This document shows, in pieces, positions 18,667 through 26,882 of a stretch of DNA of 64,000 nt (the stretch's first letter is position 1; the number at the start of each line of letters is the position of its first letter). The notes below the pieces were generated by a model. It was given only the letters and a program-made list of their open reading frames with translations, was not told the origin of the DNA and did not search any database. Source of the DNA: Sphingomonadaceae bacterium 3R27C6 (GTDB lineage: Bacteria > Pseudomonadota > Alphaproteobacteria > Sphingomonadales > Sphingomonadaceae); NCBI GenBank assembly GCA_005503215.1, contig SCNS01000001.1, positions 62,001-126,000 of the forward strand, in the 5' to 3' direction. Made by a program: the position numbers and the translations under genes.

Positions 18667-19302
18667 ATGAGCATGTCGGAATCGGCCTTATGTCAAATGG
18701 ATAGGCTATCACCACGCGAACGGCGGCAGGGTGCGATCCTCGATGCCGCCGAGGCGCTGTTCCTCGAACAGGGTTACGAACGCACGAGCCTCGCCGAAAT
18801 CGTCAAGCGCTCGGGCGGCTCGCTCGCGACGCTCTATGAATTGTTCGGCAACAAGCAGGGGCTGCTTCGCGCGATCGCGACGCGCTGGTGCGACGAAGCG
18901 ATGCTGCGGTCGCTCGATGACGACGCGACCCGGGGACTGTCGACCGTCGAAATCCTGAAGAGCTACGCGCATCGTCAAAGCGAGCTGATGGAATCGCCGC
19001 ACGCCGTTGCCCTGATGCGCATGCTGATATCCGAGAGTTTGCGCGACCATGAATTCGCGATGCAGATTTACCGCGACCTGCACGTGCCCGCGCTCGAGGA
19101 ACTGATCGAGCTGTTCGCGGAATGGGCGGCGACCGGCAAGGCCGACATCGACCGTCCGGAGGCGGCCGCGCGGCTATTTTTCGATATCGTCGTCGGCGAT
19201 TCGATGCTGAGCACGCTGATGGGGATCGAGGACGAATGGCTCGACCCGGAAGAAATCGACTGGCGGCTCCAGCCGTTCCTGTCCCATTTCAATATCCGCT
19301 AG
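18667..19302 (+). CDS. TetR/AcrR-family regulator of the RND efflux operon
   Basis: A 211-residue regulator with an N-terminal helix-turn-helix (SLAEIVKRSGGSLATLYELF, residues about 39-58) and a C-terminal domain of the AcrR type that senses pump substrates. It is transcribed divergently from the adaptor-pump-channel operon, with a perfect palindrome in the shared promoter region, the usual arrangement of a local repressor. In-frame methionines at codons 3 and 11 are alternative starts. Confidence 0.88.
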   Translation: MSMSESALCQMDRLSPRERRQGAILDAAEALFLEQGYERTSLAEIVKRSGGSLATLYELFGNKQGLLRAIATRWCDEAMLRSLDDDATRGLSTVEILKSYAHRQSELMESPHAVALMRMLISESLRDHEFAMQIYRDLHVPALEELIELFAEWAATGKADIDRPEAAARLFFDIVVGDSMLSTLMGIEDEWLDPEEIDWRLQPFLSHFNIR

Positions 19303-19380
19303 CGCCGCCCAGCGGCGATCTGTTGACATGGCTGTCAATAGCTGAAAGCGTGCCGGCTCCTGTTTCGGGAGCATCGCGCC

Positions 19381-20697
19381 TTGGCCAGTACTGCCCTGCC
19401 TTCGGCCGCCCGCGCCGACGAAGCCCCGGCGTTGCGCCCGCGGACGGTTGCCGCCTACGCCGCGACGGCAGGGCCGACGGTGATGCTCGGCCTGCCATTC
19501 AGCGTCTACCTGCCGCCCTACATCGCGGAGGGCGGCGTGATTTCGGTGGCGCTGGTCGGGCTGCTCTTCTCGCTCACGACGATCTGGGATGGCGTCGTCG
19601 ACCCGCTGATCGGCAATATGGTCGACCGCGTGCGCACCGGGCTCGGCGCGCACCGGCGCTGGATGCTGCTGGCGGTCGTGCCGCTGGCGCTGCTGCTGCT
19701 CGCGCTGGTGACCATCGGCGACCGGCTGCCCTTCGCGGCGCTCTTCGTGATGATGGTGCTCTTTTATTCGAGCTACAGCCTCTACGAGGTTGCGCAATTG
19801 TCGTGGGGGTCGGCACTCGTGCGCACGCCCGCCGACAGCGCGCTTCTCTATGGGATGCGCGACTGGTTCGCGAAGATCGCGCTGATCTGCGCCTTTGCCG
19901 CCCCCGCGGCGGCACAGCTCCTGATCCCGGGGCTCAGCCTGCAGGGGCGGATCATGGCCTATGCCAGCCTCTTTCTGCTCATGGCCCCGGTCGCGCTCTT
20001 CGCGATCCGCCGCGTGCCGCCGCGCGCGGTCGTGGCCGAATCCGGCATCGGCTGGCGGCACGAGATCCGCGCCTCGCTGTCCTTCTCGCCGCTGATGCTG
20101 TTGCTGGGCGTGCAGTTCCTCAACAGCTTCGCTTTCGGATCGCTGACCTCGCTGTTCGTCTTCTTCGCCGCTGCGGTGCTCGATCTTGACGCGCAGAGCG
20201 CGGTGCTGCTCTTCGCAAGCTTCATCGGCGGGGCCTTCGCGTCGCCCCTCTGGACTTTCCTTGCGCGCCGCTTCGGCAAGCCGCCGATGATGATCGCGAT
20301 GGGGCTCCTGATTTCCAGCCTGCTCGTTGCGACCTTGTTCCAGCAACCGCAGGGACTGGCGCAGGCCGTCGGTTTCTCGCTGATGCTCGGAACGGGGTTC
20401 GTCGGATTGCTCTTCACATACTCGATGCTCGCCGACCTGATCCCGCGGGATGCCGCCCGCTGTGGCCGCAACCGGTCGGCCTTTCTCTTCGCGCTGCTCA
20501 ACCTGATGCAGAAGTTCGGGGTCGCCGCCGCGATCGCGGTCAGTTACCTTCTGCTCGACCTTGTCGGCTTCGATCCGCAGAACGGCGAGGCCGCGGCCCG
20601 CGAACTGCACCTGCTCTTCGCGCTCCAGCCGACACTCAGCTGGATTGTCATGGCGGGGCTGCTGCTCAGGATGCAGCGCGCGCTGTCCCGCCTTTGA
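19381..20697 (+). CDS. MFS transporter, GPH (sugar:cation symporter)-like
   Basis: A 438-residue integral membrane protein with about 12 hydrophobic segments. WDGVVDPLIGNMVDRVRTGLG after helix 2 matches the glycoside-pentoside-hexuronide:cation symporter signature of the MelB group. The best start is TTG 19381, preceded by GGGAG about 8 bases upstream; no suitable ATG is near. It follows the efflux regulator after about 80 bases and stands before secE. GPH-like proteins in sphingomonads are often next to catabolic genes; none is here, so the substrate is unknown. Confidence 0.83.
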   Translation: MASTALPSAARADEAPALRPRTVAAYAATAGPTVMLGLPFSVYLPPYIAEGGVISVALVGLLFSLTTIWDGVVDPLIGNMVDRVRTGLGAHRRWMLLAVVPLALLLLALVTIGDRLPFAALFVMMVLFYSSYSLYEVAQLSWGSALVRTPADSALLYGMRDWFAKIALICAFAAPAAAQLLIPGLSLQGRIMAYASLFLLMAPVALFAIRRVPPRAVVAESGIGWRHEIRASLSFSPLMLLLGVQFLNSFAFGSLTSLFVFFAAAVLDLDAQSAVLLFASFIGGAFASPLWTFLARRFGKPPMMIAMGLLISSLLVATLFQQPQGLAQAVGFSLMLGTGFVGLLFTYSMLADLIPRDAARCGRNRSAFLFALLNLMQKFGVAAAIAVSYLLLDLVGFDPQNGEAAARELHLLFALQPTLSWIVMAGLLLRMQRALSRL

Positions 20698-20882
20698 CTT
20701 GCAATCGCCGCAGCGCCCAAGTAAAGGCCGCTTTCATTCGGACAGATGCGCCGTTTTCCTTCCGCCTTTCGCCGACACGCTCGGGGAGGGTGGGCGGACT
20801 ATTGCCCCAAGCGCGCTTGACGCGTGGGGGGCGGCAACCCATCTGGCCCGGATCATTGACGTAAAAAGACAGGACGATCGAC

Positions 20883-21080
20883 ATGGCGAAGACCAGCCCG
20901 GCTGAGTTCATCAATCAGGTACGCGCCGAAGCCCGCAAGATCGTGTGGCCCACCAGCCGCGAAACGGTACAGACGACGATCATGGTGCTGATCATGACGA
21001 CGATCCTTTCGCTGTTCTTTTTCGGCGTCGACACGGTTTTCAACGCGATCGTCAGCTGGCTGACGTCGCTCGCGCGCTAA
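20883..21080 (+). CDS. secE: preprotein translocase subunit SecE
   Basis: A 65-residue short SecE with one C-terminal membrane segment (MVLIMTTILSLFFFGVDTVF) preceded by the conserved VRAEARKIVWPTSRET amphipathic helix. It stabilises SecY in the Sec translocon. The stop is 34 bases before nusG, the usual secE-nusG order. The tRNA-Trp gene that often precedes secE was looked for in 20698-20882 and not found. Confidence 0.96.
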   Translation: MAKTSPAEFINQVRAEARKIVWPTSRETVQTTIMVLIMTTILSLFFFGVDTVFNAIVSWLTSLAR

Positions 21081-21114
21081 CGCCCGCGGTTACAGGGACA
21101 GGATACGGATACAC

Positions 21115-21651
21115 ATGGCGCGCTGGTACATCATTCACGCCTATTCGGGTTTCGAGAACAAGGTTCGCGATTCGGTGCTTTCCGAAGCCGAACGCATGGG
21201 CCTGACCGATTTCGTCGAAGCGGTCGAAGTGCCGGTCGAAACCGTCACCGAGGTGAAGCGCGGCAAGAAGGTCCAGGCCGAGCGTAAGTTCTTCCCGGGC
21301 TACGTCCTCGCCAAGCTGACGATGACCGACGATGTCTATCACCTCGTCAAGAACACGCCGAAGGTCACGGGCTTCCTCGGTTCGATGGGCAAGCCGCAGG
21401 CGATCAGCGAAGCCGAAGCCGCGCGTATCCTGAACAGCAAGGAAGAGGCCGCGGCCCGTCCGAAGCAGGAAATCCGCGTCGATTACGAAATCGGCGACCA
21501 GGTCAAGGTGCTCGACGGTCCCTTCGCCAGCTTCAACGGGCTGGTCGAGGAGCTCGATTTCGAAAAGGCGCGCGTCAAGGTGTCGGTGTCGATCTTCGGT
21601 CGCGCCACCCCGGTCGAACTCGACTTCGAACAGGTCGAACGCTTCAAATAA
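21115..21651 (+). CDS. nusG: transcription termination/antitermination factor NusG
   Basis: A 178-residue NusG with the N-terminal NGN domain (RWYIIHAYSGFENKVRDSV, FFPGYVLAKL) and a C-terminal KOW domain (GDQVKVLDGPFASFNGLVEE). It binds RNA polymerase and couples it to Rho or ribosomes. It is co-transcribed with secE. Unlike the usual order, rplK does not follow directly: a repeat element and tesB intervene. Confidence 0.97.
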   Translation: MARWYIIHAYSGFENKVRDSVLSEAERMGLTDFVEAVEVPVETVTEVKRGKKVQAERKFFPGYVLAKLTMTDDVYHLVKNTPKVTGFLGSMGKPQAISEAEAARILNSKEEAAARPKQEIRVDYEIGDQVKVLDGPFASFNGLVEELDFEKARVKVSVSIFGRATPVELDFEQVERFK

Positions 21652-21675
21652 CGGCGCCGAAAGGCTGTCGTTTTT

Positions 21676-21854
21676 CCCTTCCCCCTTGATGGGGGAAGGA
21701 TATGCAGCCTTGCCGCTTTGGCGGCTAGGCGGAGTTGGATGGGGGTGATGGTGCGTCCGCGCACCGTCTGTTTCAGGCCGGAACCGCACCCCCTCCGCTG
21801 CAACCAGCCAGCAAGCTGGCAAGTTTCGCTGCCTCCCCCATCAAGGGGGAGGAT
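21676..21854. repeat. intergenic inverted-repeat element with poly-C/poly-G ends
   Basis: The gap between nusG and tesB is bounded by two short palindromic ends: CCTTCCCCCTTGATGGGGG at about 21678 and CCTCCCCCATCAAGGGGG at about 21832, inverted copies of each other. The interior contains AGCCAGCAAGCTGGC. This looks like a small non-coding repeat of the kind scattered in sphingomonad genomes; only one copy is in the window. Confidence 0.55.
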
Positions 21855-21896
21855 GGCTACCGCTTTCGCGGGGATGGCAAGAGGGCGGGCAAGGTC

Positions 21897-22826
21897 ATGA
21901 CTACTCTCACTCCCGAAGAGATGCAGGCTCGCGCTGACCATGCGCGCGAAATCTACGCCAGCGTCGATCGCGAGCGGCTCGTCCGGCATATCGTCCACCT
22001 CTTCGATCTCGAAGCCGCGGACGAGCCCGACGAATTCACTTACCCCGCCTTCTCCAAGCCCCGCCGCCAGCGCATCTTCGGCGGACAGGTGATTGCGCAG
22101 GCGATGGTCGCCGCGGCGCGCACCGTCGATCCCGGCAAGTCCGTCCATTCGCTCCATGCCTATTTCCTGCGCGGCGGCGACGAGGCGAAGCCGCTCCACT
22201 TCCGCGTCCACCGCGACTTCGACGGGCGCAGCTTTGCGAACCGCCGCGTCGTCGTGCGGCAGGACGGCAAGGTGATCTTCAACCTCACCGCCTCGTTCCA
22301 GGCGCCCGAGAAAGGCCTGTCGCACCAGATCCCGATGACCGGCATATTGCCGCCCGAGGAATGCTGGGACTTCGCCGATTTCGTCGCGGTCGATCCCAAG
22401 ATCAGCGATCGGCGCATCGAACATATGGCGCGCATGCACCCGTTCGAGGTCCGCGCCTTCCGCCCGCCGCCGTCCGAAAAGGCGACGATGCAATATGAAT
22501 GGTTCCGCATTTCGTCGCCCGTCGGCGACGATCCGCTGATCCACCGCGCGCTGCTCGCCTACGCCTCGGACATGGGGTTACTCTCGACGACGATGATGCC
22601 GCACGGGCTGACGTGGGACACGCCGGGCGTCTTTTCGACCAGCCTCGACCATGCGATGTGGTTCCACGGCGATATCCGCGTCGACGAATGGTTCGTCTAT
22701 GTCATGGACAGCGACTGGAGCGGCGGCGGGCGCGGGATCAACCGCGGGCGCATCTATCGCCGCGACGGCACGCTGATCGCCTCGGCGGTGCAGGAAGGGC
22801 TGATCCGCTACGATCCGTCGGCATAA
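21897..22826 (+). CDS. tesB: acyl-CoA thioesterase II
   Basis: A 309-residue double-hotdog thioesterase that hydrolyses acyl-CoA to free acid and CoA. RIFGGQVIAQAMVAAARTV and VHSLHAYFLRGGD belong to the first hotdog; LLSTTMMPHG, SLDHAMWFHG and GRGINRGRIYRRDG to the second, matching TesB in order and length. ATG 21897 is chosen because the longer frame runs through the repeat element. It is monocistronic by appearance, between nusG and rplK. Confidence 0.93.
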   Translation: MTTLTPEEMQARADHAREIYASVDRERLVRHIVHLFDLEAADEPDEFTYPAFSKPRRQRIFGGQVIAQAMVAAARTVDPGKSVHSLHAYFLRGGDEAKPLHFRVHRDFDGRSFANRRVVVRQDGKVIFNLTASFQAPEKGLSHQIPMTGILPPEECWDFADFVAVDPKISDRRIEHMARMHPFEVRAFRPPPSEKATMQYEWFRISSPVGDDPLIHRALLAYASDMGLLSTTMMPHGLTWDTPGVFSTSLDHAMWFHGDIRVDEWFVYVMDSDWSGGGRGINRGRIYRRDGTLIASAVQEGLIRYDPSA

Positions 22827-22888
22827 GGCTTGTTTTTGGCGGCGTTTGCGCATATGGGCGCCGCTTCGCGTCAGACAAGGGCGTGATT

Positions 22889-22928
22889 CCGTGCGGGAGG
22901 AAGGGGTGATGCCCTTCTGTTCGACCGC
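22889..22928 (+). promoter_or_regulatory. rplK leader structure, candidate ribosomal protein L1 operator
   Basis: Upstream of rplK the sequence GCGGGAGG, a hairpin AAGGGGTGATGCCCTT, and CGACCGC can fold into an outer GCGG/CCGC stem with asymmetric internal loops. GGGAGG and GACC placed around a hairpin resemble the L1-binding site of 23S rRNA, and L1 is known to repress rplK-rplA in other bacteria. The fold was made by eye only. Confidence 0.4.
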
Positions 22929-22981
22929 TAATTTTGAGGTTCACCGGAAACGGCGGGCCGACAGAAAGACAGGAGGCCATC

Positions 22982-23413
22982 ATGGCTAAGAAGATTAGCG
23001 GCTACATCAAGCTGCAAGTTCCGGCAGGGACCGCAAACCCCTCGCCGCCGCTCGGGCCGGCGCTCGGTCAGCGCGGCGTCAACATCATGGAATTCTGCAA
23101 GGCGTTCAACGCCGCGACCGACGGTATGGAAAAGGGTACGCCTACCCCGACCATCATCACCGTGTTCGCCGACAAGAGCTTTTCGTTCGTTACGAAGACG
23201 CCGCCGGCAACCTACCTGATCAAGAAGGCCGCGAACCTGAAGTCGGGTTCGAAGGAGCCGGGCAAGATCAGCGGCGGCAAGATCGCGCGCTCGAAGCTCG
23301 CCGAAATCGCCGAGATCAAGATGAAGGATCTCAACGCGAACGACATCGAACAGGCAACGAAGATCATCGAGGGCAGCGCGCGCTCGATGGGCCTCGAAGT
23401 GACGGAGGGCTGA
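22982..23413 (+). CDS. rplK: 50S ribosomal protein L11
   Basis: A 143-residue L11 with [20 protein letters not shown] and [17 protein letters not shown] in the N-terminal domain and the rRNA-binding C-terminal domain ending in [13 protein letters not shown]. Part of the GTPase-associated centre. ATG 22982 follows AGGAGG. Four bases separate it from rplA. Confidence 0.98.
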   Translation: MAKKISGYIKLQVPAGTANPSPPLGPALGQRGVNIMEFCKAFNAATDGMEKGTPTPTIITVFADKSFSFVTKTPPATYLIKKAANLKSGSKEPGKISGGKIARSKLAEIAEIKMKDLNANDIEQATKIIEGSARSMGLEVTEG

Positions 23414-23417
23414 ACCG

Positions 23418-24116
23418 ATGGCAAAGCTGACCAAGAAGCAGAAGGCCCTCGAGGGCAAGGTTGACAGCCTCAAGCTGCACAGCGTCGATGAAGCGCTGAA
23501 GACCGTTCGCGAGCTGGCCTCGGCCAAGTTCGACGAAACGCTCGAAATCGCGATGAACCTCGGCGTCGATCCGCGCCACGCCGACCAGATGGTCCGCGGC
23601 GTCGTGACGCTGCCCGCCGGCACCGGCAAGGACGTCAAGGTTGCCGTGTTCGCGCGCGGCGACAATGCCGACAAGGCGCTGGCCGCCGGCGCCGACAAGG
23701 TCGGTGCCGAAGACCTGATGGAAGACATGCTCGCGGGTAACCTCGACTATGGCCGCGTCATCGCGACGCCGGACATGATGGGCATCGTCGGCCGCCTCGG
23801 CAAGACGCTGGGTCCGAAGGGCCTGATGCCGAACCCGAAGCTGGGCACCGTGACCCCGAACGTCGCCGAAGCCGTGAAGGCCGCCAAGGGCGGTCAGATC
23901 GAATTCCGCGTCGAAAAGGTCGGCATCATCCACGCCGGTCTCGGCAAGCTGTCGTTCGGTGAGGAAAAGCTCCGCCAGAACTTCGACGCCTTCGTCGATG
24001 CGATCGTCAAGGCCAAGCCGGCCGGCGCGAAGGGCAAATATGTCCGCAAGATCGCACTGTCGTCGTCGATGGGCCCCGGCGTGAAGGTCGATACGGCCGA
24101 CGTTACCGGCGCCTGA
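23418..24116 (+). CDS. rplA: 50S ribosomal protein L1
   Basis: A 232-residue L1 with the signature [20 protein letters not shown] and [14 protein letters not shown]. It forms the L1 stalk and in many bacteria represses its own operon. Here the operon ends at a terminator about 22 bases downstream, so rplJ-rplL are not in the same unit. Confidence 0.98.
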   Translation: MAKLTKKQKALEGKVDSLKLHSVDEALKTVRELASAKFDETLEIAMNLGVDPRHADQMVRGVVTLPAGTGKDVKVAVFARGDNADKALAAGADKVGAEDLMEDMLAGNLDYGRVIATPDMMGIVGRLGKTLGPKGLMPNPKLGTVTPNVAEAVKAAKGGQIEFRVEKVGIIHAGLGKLSFGEEKLRQNFDAFVDAIVKAKPAGAKGKYVRKIALSSSMGPGVKVDTADVTGA

Positions 24117-24138
24117 TCGAAGCGCTAACGAATTAGGG

Positions 24139-24171
24139 AAGGGCCGGGGGAAACTCCGGCCCTTTTCTTTT
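24139..24171 (+). terminator. Rho-independent terminator after rplA
   Basis: AAGGGCCGG and CCGGCCCTT form a 9-bp stem around a short loop, followed by TTTTCTTTT. It closes the rplK-rplA unit. Confidence 0.88.
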
Positions 24172-24208
24172 GGCAGCTTTGGGGTGGATTGCCGCCATTC
24201 CCAACATT

Positions 24209-24287
24209 CGTCATTCCCGCGAAAGCGGGAACCCAGAGCGTGCATCGGTTGACCCCGCACTGGGTTCCCGCTTTCGCGGGAATGACG
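24209..24287. repeat. REP-like palindrome pair, family A
   Basis: Two inverted arms, each itself palindromic (CATTCCCGCGAAAGCGGGAA), are separated by about 25 bases. The arms are the same as those of the element at 26733-26801. It lies between the rplA terminator and the convergent VOC gene. Confidence 0.8.
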
Positions 24288-24327
24288 AGTTGTGAGATAC
24301 CAAGCGTCGGCTTTCGGTCGCTAGCGG

Positions 24328-24738
24328 TCATTCCGACCGGCGAAACTCGATCAGGTCCCACTTGTTGCCATAGAGGTCGAGAAACACCGCGACCGTGCCA
24401 TAACCGGCCTCCAGCGGTTCGCGCTCGATCCGCACGCCCTTGTCGACGAGGCGTTGATAGTCGCGGGCGAAATCGTCGGTTTGCAGGAACAGGAAGACGC
24501 GTCCGCCCGCCTGATCGCCGACGAACTTCGCCTGTTCTTCATTCGCCGCCCGCGCCAGCAGGATCGTTGCACCCCCCGGCGGGTTGCCCGGCGGCGCGAC
24601 GAGCACCCAGCGCTTGTCCTGTGCCGGCTGATACTCGTCGGCGACGAGCGAAAAGCCCAGCGTGCCGACGTAAAAGTCGATCGCCTCGTCATAATCGCGC
24701 ACGACGAGCGCGATATGCGCAAGCGACTGGCGCGTCAT
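24328..24738 (-). CDS. VOC (glyoxalase/dioxygenase fold) family protein
   Basis: A 136-residue protein of the vicinal-oxygen-chelate superfamily. HIALVVRDYDEAIDFYVG starts the first beta-alpha-beta-beta-beta unit, with His at about residue 8 as a likely metal ligand, and GTVAVFLDLYGNKWDLIE ends the second, with Glu at about 131. Length and pattern resemble small glyoxalase/bleomycin-resistance proteins. ATG 24738 overlaps the ccmB stop as ATGA, so it is the last gene of the metallopeptidase-ccmA-ccmB-VOC operon. Activity unknown. Confidence 0.88.
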   Translation of the reverse strand: MTRQSLAHIALVVRDYDEAIDFYVGTLGFSLVADEYQPAQDKRWVLVAPPGNPPGGATILLARAANEEQAKFVGDQAGGRVFLFLQTDDFARDYQRLVDKGVRIEREPLEAGYGTVAVFLDLYGNKWDLIEFRRSE

Positions 24739-25382
24739 TCGCGCAAACCCCTCAGCGCCGCGCCCGCGGCGAACGGCCCGATCATGGTGAGGAGCAGGCT
24801 CGTCGCCGCCAGCAGCTTGATTGCGCCGCGCCCCGACGGGTCGAGCATGCCTGCGCCGAAGATCAGCATCGGCACGGCCAGCGGCAGGACGAGCAGCCCG
24901 CCGATCGCGCTGCCGCCCTTATGGTTTGCGGTCAGCGCCGCACTCAAGACCGCCAGCGAGGCAAGCGCCGGAATGGCGATGGCGATTCCCGTCGCGAGCA
25001 GTTCGACGCGCTCCCCATCCTGCGCCAGCAGCGCCGACGCGGGGAAGAGCGCGATCATCAGCGGCAGGCCAAAGCCGATCGCGTGCGCCGCGATCTTCAC
25101 CGCCGCGACAACCTCGTCGGCAAAACCGCGCACCGCAAGCTGGTCGAGCACGCCGGCATCGCGGTCAGGCCGCACCAGCCGGTCGATCGGCAGCAGCGCC
25201 GCGAGTAGCGCCGCGACCCAGACCATCCCGCCGCCGGCCCGCCTCAGCAACGGCGCGTCGGGGCCCACGGCGAACGGGAAGGCGGTCGCGACGAGCAGGA
25301 AGAACAGCACGGGCAACCAGAGTGCCCCGCTGCCCCACGCGCGGCGGAGGTCGCGCCAGAAGAGGGCGATCAGCGCGGTCAA
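24735..25382 (-). CDS. ccmB: cytochrome c maturation ABC permease CcmB
   Basis: A 215-residue membrane protein with six hydrophobic segments; the start [19 protein letters not shown] and middle LLIGG-type helices match CcmB. With CcmA and CcmC it releases haem-loaded CcmE at the inner membrane. The start is TTG 25382, overlapping the ccmA stop as TTGA; a much longer upstream frame is out of frame with ccmA and is a shadow. ccmC does not follow; a VOC gene does. Confidence 0.88.
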   Translation of the reverse strand: MTALIALFWRDLRRAWGSGALWLPVLFFLLVATAFPFAVGPDAPLLRRAGGGMVWVAALLAALLPIDRLVRPDRDAGVLDQLAVRGFADEVVAAVKIAAHAIGFGLPLMIALFPASALLAQDGERVELLATGIAIAIPALASLAVLSAALTANHKGGSAIGGLLVLPLAVPMLIFGAGMLDPSGRGAIKLLAATSLLLTMIGPFAAGAALRGLRE

Positions 25383-25963
25383 GCGAGCGCGCCCATGTCG
25401 AGTTCGGCCAGATCGGGGATGCCGAGCGCAAAATGCGAGGCGAGCAGCACTGCGCCGCCGTTGCTGCGGTGCTTTGCAATCGCGGCGACCAGCCGCGCCT
25501 GCGCCGCATCGTCCATCCCGTTCGCGGGCTCGTCGAGCAGCCAGATCGGTGCGCCGCTGGCGATGACGCGCACTATCGCCGCGCGCTTGCGCTGGCCAGT
25601 CGACAGCATTGATACCGGCACCTCGGCGAGCGGCGCCAGCGCCATCTCGTCCATCGCGCGGTCGACGGTGTGGCCGTCGACGGTGTCGACCCGCGCCCAG
25701 AAATCGAGCGCGCGGCGGAGCGGCAGTTCGGTGTCGAGCGCCGATGCCTCGTCGATCAGCGCAATCCGCTCGCGGCGCTCGACGGTCCCGGCGGCGGGGC
25801 GCAGAAGTCCGGCGACGAGGCGGATCAGGCTCGACTTGCCCGCGCCGTTGGGGCCGCGCAGCCACAGCGCGTCGCCGCGTCCGAGCGCGAACGAGAGATT
25901 TTCGAAGAGCAGCCGGTCGCCGCGGATGCACGCCACGTTGTCCAGCCGCAGCAGTTCGCTCAC
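25379..25963 (-). CDS. ccmA: cytochrome c maturation ABC ATPase CcmA
   Basis: A 194-residue ABC ATPase with Walker [14 protein letters not shown], signature [13 protein letters not shown], Walker [13 protein letters not shown] and switch histidine in LLASHF. The short length and the ccmB neighbour identify CcmA rather than another ABC protein. The start is GTG 25963, overlapping the metallopeptidase stop as GTGA. Function: ATP hydrolysis drives release of holo-CcmE from CcmC in c-type cytochrome maturation. Confidence 0.9.
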   Translation of the reverse strand: MSELLRLDNVACIRGDRLLFENLSFALGRGDALWLRGPNGAGKSSLIRLVAGLLRPAAGTVERRERIALIDEASALDTELPLRRALDFWARVDTVDGHTVDRAMDEMALAPLAEVPVSMLSTGQRKRAAIVRVIASGAPIWLLDEPANGMDDAAQARLVAAIAKHRSNGGAVLLASHFALGIPDLAELDMGALA

Positions 25964-26388
25964 GCCATATCCTCGAGCGCGTGCATGTCGTCGTCGGAAA
26001 AGCCGAAATGATGGCCGATCTCGTGGATCAGTACGTGCCGTACCAGCGTGTCGAGCCGCTCGCCGGTCTCGATCCATTCGACGAGGATCGGGATGCGATA
26101 GAGCGTCACCCGGTCGGGCATCCCGCCGCTCTCGCCGATGCTGCGTTCGGTCAGCGGGCGGCCTTCGTAAAGCCCGGTGAGTTCATAAGGATGTTCGATG
26201 TCGAGCGACGCGAGCACCTCATCGTCGGCGAATTCCTCGATCGAGACGACCACGCCCTCGATATGCGGGACAAACACCGCGGGCATATTCGCCAGCGCCG
26301 CCTCGGCCATCGCGAACAGCGCATCGGCGTCGGGCGCGCCGCCGGTCCAGCCGGCTGGCAAATCGGGAAGGGCAGGCTTGTCGCTCAT
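25960..26388 (-). CDS. metallopeptidase family protein (minimal zincin)
   Basis: A 142-residue protein with the zinc-binding motif [14 protein letters not shown] near its C-terminus: HExxH with a likely third ligand downstream. This matches the short bacterial metallopeptidase family formerly described as DUF1025. ATG 26388 has GGAAGGG 5 bases upstream; the open frame extends to 26766 through a repeat and is not used. It is the first gene of the ccmAB operon. Substrates are unknown for the family. Confidence 0.88.
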   Translation of the reverse strand: MSDKPALPDLPAGWTGGAPDADALFAMAEAALANMPAVFVPHIEGVVVSIEEFADDEVLASLDIEHPYELTGLYEGRPLTERSIGESGGMPDRVTLYRIPILVEWIETGERLDTLVRHVLIHEIGHHFGFSDDDMHALEDMA

Positions 26389-26439
26389 CGCGCCCTTCCT
26401 TATGGCGGCGGCACGATATTGACCAGCGGGAGAAAGAAG

Positions 26440-26727
26440 ATGGTGCAGAAACTCGATGATGCAGCGCGCAGCGCGCTGCTGGCCCGCTTTCCCGAATGGA
26501 CGCACGAACCCGTACGCGATGCGATCACGCGCCAGTTCAAATTCGCCGACTTCGCGCAGGCTTTTGGTTTCATGGCGAGCGTCGCGATCATCGCCGAGAA
26601 GATGGACCATCATCCCGAATGGTCGAACGTCTATAATCGCGTCGATATTTTGCTCACGACGCACGACGCCGACGGATTGTCGGACCGCGACGCGAAGCTC
26701 GCCGAGGCGATCGAGGCTTTGCTGTAA
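26440..26727 (+). CDS. phhB: 4a-hydroxytetrahydrobiopterin dehydratase (pterin carbinolamine dehydratase)
   Basis: A 95-residue DCoH/PhhB-type enzyme that dehydrates the 4a-carbinolamine formed by pterin-dependent hydroxylases. The active-site motif is [20 protein letters not shown], with the expected histidines, and [10 protein letters not shown] follows. ATG 26440 has GGGAGAAAG upstream; the long frame extending to 25609 is a GC-rich artefact. Divergent from the metallopeptidase gene. A pterin-dependent hydroxylase gene such as phhA is not in the window. Confidence 0.93.
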   Translation: MVQKLDDAARSALLARFPEWTHEPVRDAITRQFKFADFAQAFGFMASVAIIAEKMDHHPEWSNVYNRVDILLTTHDADGLSDRDAKLAEAIEALL

Positions 26728-26732
26728 TTCTT

Positions 26733-26801
26733 CGTCATTCCCGCGAAAGCGGGAACCCAGCAGCAACGTCGGACTGGGTTCCCGCTTTCGCGGGAATGAC
26801 G
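26733..26801. repeat. REP-like palindrome pair, family A
   Basis: The same inverted arms as at 24209-24287 (CGTCATTCCCGCGAAAGCGG and its complement) with a shorter, about 13-base centre. It starts 6 bases after the phhB stop and may act as its transcript end. Confidence 0.8.
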
Positions 26802-26882
26802 ATGTTGGTGAGGGTTGCGCTGTTATCCAGCGACCTTACAAGCGGCGCAAAGCACAGCAAACGCCCCAGGGGAGCCTACCGC

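Noticed and set aside
20698-20882. tRNA-Trp gene expected ahead of secE
   Set aside because: No cloverleaf or T-loop consensus found. A weak TTGACG at 20817 has no convincing -10 partner, so no promoter is called.
25609-26439. Long N-terminal extension or fusion upstream of phhB
   Set aside because: The extension is Arg-rich antisense of ccmA and the metallopeptidase; phhB has its own ribosome site at 26440.
24209-26801. Possible CRISPR array from repeated CGTCATTCCCGCGAAAGCGG arms
   Set aside because: Only pairs in inverted order, 2.5 kb apart, with no regular spacers or cas genes; these are REP-like elements.
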